NCBI GenBank assembly: GCA_026713285.1
Contig: JAPOOT010000361.1
Location: 1-5,630 of the forward strand
Length of the DNA stretch: 5,630 nucleotides
Reading direction: 5' to 3'
DNA from: Gemmatimonadota bacterium
GTDB taxonomy: Bacteria; JAAXHH01
Below the pieces are notes generated by a model. The model searched no databases. It was not told where the DNA came from and saw only the letters and a program-made list of their open reading frames with translations. Each line of letters starts with the position of its first letter. Positions within the stretch are counted from its first letter, which is position 1. Positions 1-5,630 of the stretch are shown in pieces. The translations under genes were made by a program, and so were the position numbers.

Positions 1-182
1 GGCCTGTTGCCTACTATGTGATGAACGGCTGGCTAGACAGCTTCGCTTACAGTACGGGCCTTTCACCCTGGGTTTTCGTGCTCGCCGCGGCGCTTGCGAT
101 AGCCGTTACGATGCTGACGGTAAGCTACAAGGCCATCAGCGTCGCCCACACCGATCCCGTGGACGCGTTGCAACACGAATGA
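1..182 (+). CDS. MacB/FtsX-family ABC transporter permease, C-terminal end (5' truncated)
   Basis: The open frame enters from the left edge (first full codon at position 3) and stops at TGA 180-182, giving about 59 residues. The peptide starts PVAYYVMNGWLDSFAY, continues into one hydrophobic helix (about residues 24-43, WVFVLAAALAIAVTMLTV) and ends SYKAISVAHTDPVDALQHE. This matches the well-known end of MacB/FtsX-type permeases: a short 'P-A-Y-Y-x-M-N-x-W-L' stretch, a last membrane helix, then a cytoplasmic 'A-x-x-x-(D/N)-P-V-x-x-L-(R/Q)-x-E' tail. Such permeases sit in the inner membrane with an ATPase partner and act in mechanotransmission, export or lipoprotein handling. Substrate and subfamily cannot be told from this fragment. 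The next gene is 179 bases away behind its own promoter candidate, so this gene probably ends the preceding transcription unit. The family call is firm; the function is open. Confidence 0.85.
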   Translation, partial: PVAYYVMNGWLDSFAYSTGLSPWVFVLAAALAIAVTMLTVSYKAISVAHTDPVDALQHE

Positions 183-211
183 GCCGTCGGCGCCCCGCCT
201 GGATTTCTGGT

Positions 212-240
212 TTGACGACCTCCCCTTGCAACTGTAGATT
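212..240 (+). promoter_or_regulatory. Candidate sigma70-type promoter for the dioxygenase-HEAT gene
   Basis: A -35 hexamer TTGACG (212-217, five of six to consensus) is followed by exactly 17 bases and a -10 hexamer TAGATT (235-240, four of six). Transcription would begin near 247, leaving a leader of about 115 bases before the GTG at 362. It lies in the only sizeable gap between the truncated permease and the dioxygenase gene. It is a consensus match by eye only; sigma preferences of this organism are unknown. Confidence 0.5.
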
Positions 241-309
241 CCATCGACTCGTAGGTACAAAACGCGGGCGAGTGTCACCGTAACTTCAAGCGACCATTGG
301 CTCGCGCAT

Positions 310-323
310 CGCGGCGCACCGCG
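310..323 (+). other. Small GC hairpin in the leader of the dioxygenase gene
   Basis: CGCGG (310-314) and CCGCG (319-323) are perfect reverse complements around a CGCA loop, a five-pair all-GC stem. It lies about 20 bases before the purine-rich GAGAAAGA (343-350) that probably serves as ribosome-binding site. It has no following T-run, so it is not a convincing intrinsic terminator for the upstream permease gene. It could affect translation of the leader or be chance in GC-rich DNA. Confidence 0.25.
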
Positions 324-361
324 CAGATCTGCCATGCCGACCGAGAAAGACAGCGCTGATC

Positions 362-2287
362 GTGGCTACCCAAAACTATGCTTCGCTGCCTTACACCGAA
401 CCGGACAACCTCGTCCGGGATTTCGCCAGTCGCGGCATCGTCGCCCTGCCGCCTGAAAGTCTGGGCATCCCCGCAGAAATCCATCATCGCATATACACGC
501 TGGAAAAGCAGGCCTACCTGGCGAGAAAGCCGGTAACGCCGGGCGGCATGCCGGACGTGCTGAAGGTCATCAACGCCCCGGGCGTGGTCGACGCCTGCAA
601 CCGGATCGTGGGACGAAACTGGGCCATCGTCCCTTTCACACACAACGCCTCATTCGCAAGCGGCGCCCGGGACCAGCACTGGCACAAGGACGACAACAGT
701 CCGTACAACGGCCGCAAGCAACGCCATCATCAGGCTGTACAGATCGAAATGCTGTACTATCCCCAGGACGTGAGTGAAGTCATGGGGCCGACGGCCACCA
801 TACCCTACTCCCATTACTGGACGTTCAATCACGAAGAGAACCATGATAATTTCGCAGGGGCCGATCACCTCGATTTCGAATATCAGATCAGCGGGATGGA
901 GGGCGTCCCGGTCAGCGGTCCAGACTCCGAATACGACTGGGAGGACGTCGTCCAACGGCGCACGGCCCACGACGTCCGCATGCGGGAAGCGGTGGCCAAT
1001 ACGGGATGGCCCCTCGTGAGACCCTTCGAGGCCGCGCCGCTACGGGCGGGAAGCGTGCTGCTTTACTCCCACAACACGTTCCACAGGGGAAACCACAGGC
1101 GCGACGACTGGAAACTGTGGGACAGCCTTCCGCGCTTCATGTGGCGATTCTGGATCTACCGAACTACCGAACCGGCCATACGCGATGGCGATGATCCCGG
1201 GGAAACCGCTTGGCGAAGCCTCGGCGCGGACCCCTTAACCGGTGTTGACCTGCGGTCGGCCGATGACGACGTGACGGTTGTCTGGCGCTACCACAACTAC
1301 TGGATGCAGACCGGGAAAACACCCCCGCCGAGACCCGAAGCCGATTCGCAATCCATTGCGGGACGGAGAACCGAGGCTCGGGATCTGAACGTGCAGTTGC
1401 ACGCCATGGGAGAGGAGTCGGAACCTCTCCGTATCGGCGCGGCCTACAAGCTCGCTTCGATCGGGGACGACGCACTGGCGATAAAGCACCTCGGCGAGGC
1501 GCTGCACAGTCATAGGGAAAGCGTACGCCGGGCGGCGACTTACGGCCTGATCGCCACAGGAGAGCAGGCCACGGCCACCTTCATCGAAGCGACGAAGTCA
1601 CCGGTCAAATGGGTCAGAAAGGCCGGCGTATACGGACTGGGCGACTGCGCGCCGCTCACCGACGAAGTACTGGCATCCGCAACTTCGCTCCTCCACGGTG
1701 ATCCGTCCGTCTACGTCCGTGCTGTAGCCGCCGGAACACTGGGCTGCCTGGGACGGCGCGCCGCGGGAACGGGTACCGGAACGTCCCTGATTCCCCGGTG
1801 CCTCGCTGCGCTAGTACGCTGCATCGAGCGCGAAGAGAACCGGCTGAGCATGGACCTTGCACAGCAGCGTAGCATCAAGTTCGCGCGACCCACCGACGCG
1901 TGCGACGTCTGTGAAGGAAACGGCGTCGACATGGGCCTGGATCGGTTCGAACCGGTACGATCGGCGGTTCGGGAAAACGCCTTGTGGTCCATGGTCATCC
2001 TTTGTTCCCATGGAGCTTACCTGGCGGGCGATGCCCTGGTTTCCACCATCGAAGCCTTGAAAATGGTGGTGCGCAACGATAAAAACGTCATCTGCGTCGG
2101 ATTCGCCATGGACGCCCTCAATCGCCTGGCGAACCTGGAAACCACCGGGCCCTCGCCGGCCGCGCTCGACAGACTGCGTGCAGACCTGCTTCAGATTCTC
2201 GGCGAACCCCCCATACGGTGCTGGGAAGCGCTCGTTCGGGGCGGACTGAGTACGGAGTTTCTGGCCGCGTTCTCCGAATCCGGATAG
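362..2287 (+). CDS. Phytanoyl-CoA dioxygenase-like protein fused to a HEAT-repeat domain
   Basis: This 641-residue protein is about twice the usual PhyH length (roughly 250-350). Residues ~10-270 resemble the PhyH branch of Fe(II)/2-oxoglutarate oxygenases, which hydroxylate small molecules. The iron-binding HxD is H108-K-D110. Beyond it lie a strand MLYYPQDV (130-137) and MGPTATIPYSHYW (141-153), which fits the family's G-(P/x)-(T/L)-x-x-x-PGSH turn. The likely distal histidine is H241 (TFHRGNH), and R258 or R262 probably binds 2-oxoglutarate. After a linker (~315-350), HEAT-like helices recur with the pattern (V/L)-R-x-x-(A/G)-x-x-x-(G/L) at R357, R389, R419, R453 and R537. An ~50-residue insert (~465-530) holds a Gly-Thr run (469-474) and C514-x-x-C517. 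No signal peptide is seen. The start is GTG at 362, since the first in-frame ATG (548) would remove ~60 residues; GAGAAAGA at 343-350 is a modest ribosome site. Substrate is unknown; the dioxygenase family call is strong, the repeat call good. Confidence 0.85.
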   Translation: MATQNYASLPYTEPDNLVRDFASRGIVALPPESLGIPAEIHHRIYTLEKQAYLARKPVTPGGMPDVLKVINAPGVVDACNRIVGRNWAIVPFTHNASFASGARDQHWHKDDNSPYNGRKQRHHQAVQIEMLYYPQDVSEVMGPTATIPYSHYWTFNHEENHDNFAGADHLDFEYQISGMEGVPVSGPDSEYDWEDVVQRRTAHDVRMREAVANTGWPLVRPFEAAPLRAGSVLLYSHNTFHRGNHRRDDWKLWDSLPRFMWRFWIYRTTEPAIRDGDDPGETAWRSLGADPLTGVDLRSADDDVTVVWRYHNYWMQTGKTPPPRPEADSQSIAGRRTEARDLNVQLHAMGEESEPLRIGAAYKLASIGDDALAIKHLGEALHSHRESVRRAATYGLIATGEQATATFIEATKSPVKWVRKAGVYGLGDCAPLTDEVLASATSLLHGDPSVYVRAVAAGTLGCLGRRAAGTGTGTSLIPRCLAALVRCIEREENRLSMDLAQQRSIKFARPTDACDVCEGNGVDMGLDRFEPVRSAVRENALWSMVILCSHGAYLAGDALVSTIEALKMVVRNDKNVICVGFAMDALNRLANLETTGPSPAALDRLRADLLQILGEPPIRCWEALVRGGLSTEFLAAFSESG

Positions 2288-2363
2288 ACTCGCAAACCTG
2301 GTTTTCGTTTCACTGTCTACGCGGAGCACGGTACTCCTCGGACCGTACCTGCCAACTTGTTTC

Positions 2364-2367
2364 GAGG
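2364..2367 (+). promoter_or_regulatory. Ribosome-binding site that sets the ABC ATPase start at GTG 2377
   Basis: GAGG (2364-2367) lies nine bases before GTG 2377. The ATPase frame is open upstream to an ATG at 2218, but that extension would overlap the dioxygenase gene by 70 bases and add residues unlike any ABC N-terminus. The peptide from 2377 (VPHILVDDIVKTF) reads as a normal first strand of an ABC domain, so this site and GTG are preferred. Confidence 0.6.
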
Positions 2368-2376
2368 GCGATACCC

Positions 2377-3363
2377 GTGCCGCATATCCTCGTCGACGAC
2401 ATCGTCAAGACCTTCCGTATCGCCCAGCGCCGATCCGGGCTCTGGGGGGCTTTCCAGGGCGTCCTTCGCCGTGAATACAGGACGATTAAGGCCCTGGACC
2501 GCGTCTCCTTCGAACTGGCGCAGGGAGAACTGGTCGGTTATATCGGACCCAACGGGGCGGGCAAGTCCACGACCGTTAAAGTCCTCTCCGGCATCCTGGT
2601 GCCCGATTCGGGAAGGTGCGAGGTCGATGGACGCGTCCCATGGCGAAACCGGATCGCCAACGCGGCCAACATCGGCGTGGTGTTCGGCCAGCGGACCCAG
2701 TTGTGGTGGGATCTGCCCGTTATCGAATCTTTCGACCTGCTTCGGGATATCTACCGGATCGGAAGCGTCGAATACGAGCGGGCCAGGGACGAGCTCGCGG
2801 CGCTCATGGATCTTGAACCGCTGTACGATATCCCGGTGCGTCAACTCAGCCTCGGACAGCGCATGCGGTGCGACCTGGCCGCGGCCCTGCTGCACGCACC
2901 CTCGGTGCTCTTCCTGGACGAGCCCACCATCGGCCTGGACGCCGTGTCAAAACTTGCCGTACGGGATTTCATCAAGCGGCTGAACCGGGAACGGGGCGTT
3001 ACCGTCGTGCTGACCACCCACGACATGGACGATATAGAGGCCCTGTGTGAGCGCGTGATGGTGATCGGTCACGGGAGCATTCTGTCCGACAGCACGCTGG
3101 ACGACCTGCGCTCCCGCGTCACCCGGGAACGTCGTCTCATCATAGATCTGCTCGACGATGGCCAGACGATCGAGGACCCGGACGTCGACTTCATCTCGCG
3201 AAGCGGAAACCGCGTCCACCTGCAGTTCGATCCGGATCGCGTTCAGACCGCGGCCCTGATCAGCCGGATTACGGCGAAGTACGCCATCAAGGACTTGTAC
3301 GTAGAGAACCCGCCGATAGAAGAGATCATTTCCCGGCTGTACGACGAACACGAACTCCGCTGA
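2377..3363 (+). CDS. ABC-2 type transporter ATP-binding protein (COG4586-like)
   Basis: This 328-residue cytoplasmic ATPase should power the two permeases encoded directly downstream. From the GTG start, the Walker A is GPNGAGKST (57-65), the Q-loop glutamine is Q105 within VFGQRTQLWWDLP (102-114), the signature is LSLGQRMR (157-164), Walker B is VLFLDEPT (177-184) with catalytic E182, the D-loop is GLD (186-188), and the switch histidine is H215. The Q-loop wording and the LSLGQRMR signature are, from memory, typical of the uncharacterised COG4586 exporter ATPases rather than of importers. An extra N-terminal segment before Walker A (~17-38, rich in Arg) and a C-terminal regulatory-type extension (~240-328) also fit that class. 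It is 89 bases behind the dioxygenase gene and 13 bases ahead of the first permease. The substrate is unknown; lipids, peptides or small natural products are possible. Family call is very secure. Confidence 0.95.
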   Translation: MPHILVDDIVKTFRIAQRRSGLWGAFQGVLRREYRTIKALDRVSFELAQGELVGYIGPNGAGKSTTVKVLSGILVPDSGRCEVDGRVPWRNRIANAANIGVVFGQRTQLWWDLPVIESFDLLRDIYRIGSVEYERARDELAALMDLEPLYDIPVRQLSLGQRMRCDLAAALLHAPSVLFLDEPTIGLDAVSKLAVRDFIKRLNRERGVTVVLTTHDMDDIEALCERVMVIGHGSILSDSTLDDLRSRVTRERRLIIDLLDDGQTIEDPDVDFISRSGNRVHLQFDPDRVQTAALISRITAKYAIKDLYVENPPIEEIISRLYDEHELR

Positions 3364-3376
3364 AATCCTGGCAGGC

Positions 3377-4183
3377 ATGATACATTCCTTTGTACTCCCG
3401 TATACCGCCGTGCTATCTGCGCGGTTCCGGATGATCCTCCAGTACCGGGCCGCGGCCATTGCCGGCTTCGTCACGCAGATCGGATGGGGCGCGATCCGCG
3501 TCATGGCCATGGAAGCCTTTTATCGGTCCACGAACGCCCCCCAGCCTATGAATCTCGAGGACGTCGTGACCTATATCTGGCTGGGCCAGGCCCTCCTCGG
3601 TCTGCTGCCGTGGAATCCCGACACGGAAGTCCGCGCCATGGTCCGCTCCGGCACCGTGGCCTATGAGCTGGTCCGGCCCGTAAACCTCTATACCTACTGG
3701 TTCTCCCGTTCGCTGGCATTCCGGATCGCGCCGACGCTGATGAGATCCATCCCGCTTGCGTTACTTGCGTTGTTGTTTTTCGGGATGCAGCCTCCCGCAT
3801 CGCCCGAGGCGCTGGTCGTCTGGGTGGCGGCGACCCTCGGCGCGGTATTGCTGAGTGCGGCGCTTACCGTAATCCTCACGATTACGTTAATGTGGACGAT
3901 TTCGGGGGAAGGCGTGGCCTTGCTTGTCTCGCCGGTCATCTATATCCTGGCGGGAATGGTCATCCCCCTGCCGCTCTTCCCAGACTGGGCGCAATTCGCC
4001 CTCGAAATCCTGCCTTTCCGCGGCATTTGCGACGCTCCGTTCAGACTGTACATGGGCCATATACCAATCACGGAAGCCTGGACCGTCCTGTTACATCAAT
4101 TAATCTGGATCATAATCCTGATGGCATTCGGCGCATGGATGCTCTCGAAAGCGACCCGTCGCCTGGTCGTTCAGGGAGGATGA
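3377..4183 (+). CDS. ABC-2 family transporter permease, first subunit (PF06182-like)
   Basis: A 268-residue inner-membrane protein with about six predicted helices by hydrophobicity (~25-48, 62-79, 119-138, 145-172, 180-200, 235-256). The conserved-looking cytoplasmic stretch MVRSGTVAYELVRPVNLYTYWF (starting at residue 88) is characteristic of the COG4587/COG3694 permeases that partner COG4586-type ATPases. The N-terminus 'RFRMILQYRAAAIAGF' also fits the usual 'L-Q-Y-R' opening before the first helix. The start is ATG 3377, 13 bases after the ATPase stop. AGG at 3373-3375 is too close to be a good ribosome site, so expression may depend on translational coupling to the ATPase. It should pair with the similar permease downstream to form the channel. 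I lean to the COG4587 branch but cannot separate the branches with certainty. The substrate is unknown. Confidence 0.9.
   Translation: MIHSFVLPYTAVLSARFRMILQYRAAAIAGFVTQIGWGAIRVMAMEAFYRSTNAPQPMNLEDVVTYIWLGQALLGLLPWNPDTEVRAMVRSGTVAYELVRPVNLYTYWFSRSLAFRIAPTLMRSIPLALLALLFFGMQPPASPEALVVWVAATLGAVLLSAALTVILTITLMWTISGEGVALLVSPVIYILAGMVIPLPLFPDWAQFALEILPFRGICDAPFRLYMGHIPITEAWTVLLHQLIWIIILMAFGAWMLSKATRRLVVQGG
3868..3886 (+). repeat. Intragenic inverted repeat, 7-bp perfect stem
   Basis: CGTAATC (3868-3874) and GATTACG (3880-3886) are exact reverse complements around the five-base loop CTCAC. The element lies inside the first permease gene, in codons for a membrane helix (T-V-I-L-T-I-T). It lacks a following T-run. 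A stem of this size may be chance, and no role is claimed. Confidence 0.3.
4173..4180 (+). promoter_or_regulatory. Strong Shine-Dalgarno for the second permease
   Basis: AGGGAGGA (4173-4180) lies six bases before ATG 4187 and overlaps the last codons of the first permease gene. It is the best ribosome site in the window and contrasts with the poor site before the first permease, implying independent re-initiation at this subunit. Confidence 0.75.
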
Positions 4184-4186
4184 CGG

Positions 4187-4990
4187 ATGGCTAGCCCACT
4201 TGCGCTGTACACCCACTACGTGAGCATTTCACTGCGCAGCCAGATGCAGTACCGGGTTTCCTTCATACTGGGTACGATGGGACAGCTGCTCGGCACGGCG
4301 GTGGAATTCATCGGAATCCTTGCCCTGTTCGACCGTTTCGGGAGCCTGAGCCAGTGGTCGCTTGCCGAAGTCGCCTTCTTCTACGGGCTGGTCAACGTGG
4401 CTTTCGCCGTCACCGACATGTTGTCCCGCGGCTTCGACCACGTGGGCGACCTGGTGCGCACGGGCGAGTTCGACCGCATGTTGCTCAGGCCCCGGAGCAC
4501 CGTGCTCCAGTTGATCGGGCAGGAATTCACGCTGAAACGGTTCGGACGGTTTCTTCAGGGCGGCGGTGTCCTGCTCTGGTCGGCGCTCTACCTGGACATC
4601 GCGTGGTCTCCGGCGGTCGTGGCCCTGACCGCGGTAACCGTAATCTGCGGCGCCTGCTTCTTTCTCGGCCTTTTTATCAACATCGGCACGCTGTCCTTCT
4701 GGACCACGGAGACCCTGGAACTCATGAACGTGTTGACCTACGGCGGTATCGAAGCCTCCAAATACCCTCTGGCCATCTATCGGACCTGGTTCCGCAGGTT
4801 CTTCACCCTGGTGATCCCCATGGGATGCGTGACCTATTTCCCGGTCCTGGCCATTCTCGGCCGGCCGGACCCGCTCGGCACGTCTCTCGCGTTTCAATAC
4901 ACCTCCCCTTTATTCGGCTTGCTGTACTTTGTGCTGTCGCTGTTCATCTGGCGACTGGGCCTGAGGCATTACCGTTCGACCGGAAGCTGA
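4187..4990 (+). CDS. ABC-2 family transporter permease, second subunit (COG3694-like, PF06182)
   Basis: A 267-residue inner-membrane protein with about six helices (~24-48, 58-77, 122-137, 141-167, 204-224, 238-256). The segment LVRTGEFDRMLLRPRSTVLQL (starting at residue 89) matches the typical 'I-R-(S/T)-G-x-(L/F)-D-x-x-L-L-R-P' motif of this permease family. It aligns with the equivalent stretch of the first permease at nearly the same residue number. The N-terminal 'SQMQYRVSFILG' likewise parallels 'MILQYRAAAIAG', so the two subunits are paralogs and probably a heterodimer. Only three bases separate it from the upstream stop, with a strong ribosome site. It ends the transporter operon: the next gene is 124 bases away with its own promoter candidate. 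The exported substrate cannot be inferred from sequence. Confidence 0.92.
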   Translation: MASPLALYTHYVSISLRSQMQYRVSFILGTMGQLLGTAVEFIGILALFDRFGSLSQWSLAEVAFFYGLVNVAFAVTDMLSRGFDHVGDLVRTGEFDRMLLRPRSTVLQLIGQEFTLKRFGRFLQGGGVLLWSALYLDIAWSPAVVALTAVTVICGACFFLGLFINIGTLSFWTTETLELMNVLTYGGIEASKYPLAIYRTWFRRFFTLVIPMGCVTYFPVLAILGRPDPLGTSLAFQYTSPLFGLLYFVLSLFIWRLGLRHYRSTGS

Positions 4991-5077
4991 CGCGCACTCC
5001 CGTTCACGGGGACGGAGCATGCGCGTACAGCGCCCCCGAGGGCAAGGGAGTCGTACCATCAGAATGCACCGTCGTTC

Positions 5078-5106
5078 TTGACGATACCGCGGGTCCCTTA
5101 TTTATT
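5078..5106 (+). promoter_or_regulatory. Candidate sigma70-type promoter for the methyltransferase gene
   Basis: TTGACG (5078-5083) is followed by 17 bases and TTTATT (5101-5106, four of six to TATAAT), within a locally AT-rich patch of otherwise GC-rich DNA. The -35 hexamer and spacer length are identical to the candidate at 212-240. Initiation would fall near 5113, only about two bases before the ATG at 5115, which would give a leaderless or nearly leaderless mRNA. This agrees with the lack of a good ribosome site before that ATG. Confidence 0.45.
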
Positions 5107-5114
5107 GGTGCGGT

Positions 5115-5570
5115 ATGGCGAACGACAGACAATACCGATCGAATACGCGCTTCGTGGGCACACGCGGCGTCAAGGAGTACCGGGCCAGCATACCCGAGTG
5201 GGTGAATGAATCCGATACCGTCCTCGAAATCGGCTGCGAATGGGGCACGACGACCCGGATCATCTCCGACCACGCCGAGGCGGTCATCGGTACCGATGTC
5301 AGTCCGGAAGTAATCGAACGGGCCCGGGAACGCCACCCCCACATCCGTTTTGAAGCGCTGGACGCATTCGACGTACGGGCGGCGCTCGAATTGAACGTGG
5401 ATTTCACCAAGATCTACATAGACATGTCGGGCATATCCGGCTACCGGTCGCTGCTGGACCTGATCGCCCTGCTGAACAGCTATGCCGCCGTATTGAGACC
5501 GGAAGCGATCGTGGTCAAGAGCGGCGCCTTGAAGCACTTCGCATCCCGATGCATCCCGTTCAAAGGGTGA
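5115..5570 (+). CDS. Small class I SAM-dependent methyltransferase-like protein
   Basis: A 151-residue protein with a Rossmann-type SAM-binding core. Motif I is VLEIGCEWG (36-44). The acidic residue ending the second strand is D61 (VIGTDVS), ALDAFD (81-86) would contact the adenine side, FTKIYIDMSG (97-106) is the fourth strand with D103, and AIVVKS (131-136) is the fifth. It stops soon after that strand, so the last two strands of a full class I fold are missing or very short; ordinary family members exceed ~200 residues. Reading on past the stop in the same frame meets TAA at 5595, so no simple lost tail is visible. No signal peptide or membrane segment is seen; it is probably cytoplasmic. 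ATG 5115 is chosen because no other in-frame start precedes it with a ribosome site. The methyl acceptor is unknown. The SAM-binding call is strong, an actual methyltransferase role likely but not proven. Confidence 0.8.
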   Translation: MANDRQYRSNTRFVGTRGVKEYRASIPEWVNESDTVLEIGCEWGTTTRIISDHAEAVIGTDVSPEVIERARERHPHIRFEALDAFDVRAALELNVDFTKIYIDMSGISGYRSLLDLIALLNSYAAVLRPEAIVVKSGALKHFASRCIPFKG

Positions 5571-5581
5571 TGGAGCCTGGT

Positions 5582-5630
5582 ATGCACGACCACGTAACCA
5601 ACGGCGGATCTCCCGTTCCGACAGGTCGAA
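5582..5630 (+). CDS. Start of an unidentified gene running off the right edge
   Basis: ATG 5582 is preceded at six bases by GGAG (5572-5575) and opens a frame that stays free of stops to the window end, reading MHDHVTNGGSPVPTGR. An alternative in-frame ATG at 5570 overlaps the methyltransferase stop by one base (TGATG), adding four residues. Either start implies co-transcription and probable translational coupling with the methyltransferase gene. Sixteen residues are too few for any family assignment; a low-complexity polar N-terminus is all that shows. Confidence 0.4.
   Translation, partial: MHDHVTNGGSPVPTGR

Noticed and set aside
188..200. GGCG-CCC-CGCC hairpin as terminator of the truncated permease gene
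   Set aside because: Only four pairs and no following uridine tract.
1750..1787. GGGACG...CGTCCC inverted repeat with GGCGCGCC inside the dioxygenase-HEAT gene
   Set aside because: Explained by GC-rich codons for the Arg-Arg-Ala-Ala and Gly-Thr stretch; the 26-base separation makes a hairpin role unlikely.
1811..2329. Long minus-strand open frames, including this 172-codon one and the 222-codon frame at 4229-4897
   Set aside because: They lie antisense to well-supported genes, have no family resemblance, and are expected in GC-rich coding DNA.
2323..2349. Imperfect inverted repeats before the ATPase (GGAGCAC-G-GTACTCC; GGTAC...GTACC at 2330-2334 and 2345-2349) as an operator or terminator
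   Set aside because: Stems are short or mismatched, the two pairings compete, and there is no T-run; no stronger than expected by chance.
2218..2376. N-terminal extension of the ABC ATPase from ATG 2218
   Set aside because: It overlaps the end of the dioxygenase gene, is not ABC-like, and GTG 2377 has a GAGG ribosome site at suitable spacing.
2877..2900. Non-canonical ABC signature LSLGQ instead of LSGGQ as a sign of a defective ATPase
   Set aside because: LSLGQRMR is, to my knowledge, usual for this exporter subfamily, and all other catalytic motifs are intact.
5085..5115. TACCGC...GCGGTA inverted repeat flanking the methyltransferase promoter candidate
   Set aside because: Six pairs across a 19-base loop is weak; it could be an operator but nothing else supports it.
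4354..5205. 283-codon + strand frame crossing the second permease and the methyltransferase start
   Set aside because: It is an out-of-frame Arg/Pro/His-rich reading of the permease gene with no recognisable domain.

Overview
The window is GC-rich, densely coding DNA from what looks like an environmental bacterium. All recognisable genes lie on the + strand. A Latescibacterota-like, Poribacteria-like or related uncultured FCB/PVC-type lineage is my best guess. The reasons are a large PhyH-type dioxygenase fused to HEAT-like repeats (such lineages carry many PhyH paralogs), a MacB/FtsX-style permease tail at the left edge, and GTG starts. This is inference; no rRNA or other marker gene is present to confirm it.

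Layout. Positions 1-182 hold the last ~60 codons of a MacB/FtsX-family ABC permease. A 179-base gap follows, with a good sigma70-like promoter candidate (212-240) and a small GC hairpin (310-323). Positions 362-2287 encode a 641-residue protein with an N-terminal phytanoyl-CoA dioxygenase-like Fe(II)/2-oxoglutarate domain and a C-terminal HEAT-like helical-repeat domain. After 89 bases comes a compact three-gene ABC-2 exporter: an ATPase (2377-3363) and two homologous six-helix permeases (3377-4183 and 4187-4990), separated by only 13 and 3 bases. A 124-base gap contains a second promoter candidate with the same -35 hexamer and spacer (5078-5106). It sits so close to the next start codon that the transcript could be leaderless. 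A short class I SAM-dependent methyltransferase-like protein (5115-5570) follows, and then the first codons of a further gene that runs off the right edge.

How the genes fit together. The ATPase and the two permeases almost certainly form one transporter, one nucleotide-binding subunit type with a permease heterodimer, of the uncharacterised COG4586/COG4587/COG3694 (PF06182) class. The dioxygenase may share a transcript with it, since no convincing promoter or terminator was found between them, but a functional link (oxidative tailoring of an exported molecule) is speculation. The methyltransferase appears to start its own transcription unit with the gene after it. No mobile element, CRISPR array, tRNA or rRNA was seen, and nothing here is clearly a new defence or mobile system. 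The most unusual items are the dioxygenase-HEAT fusion with its Cys-x2-Cys insert and the compact, possibly leaderless methyltransferase.
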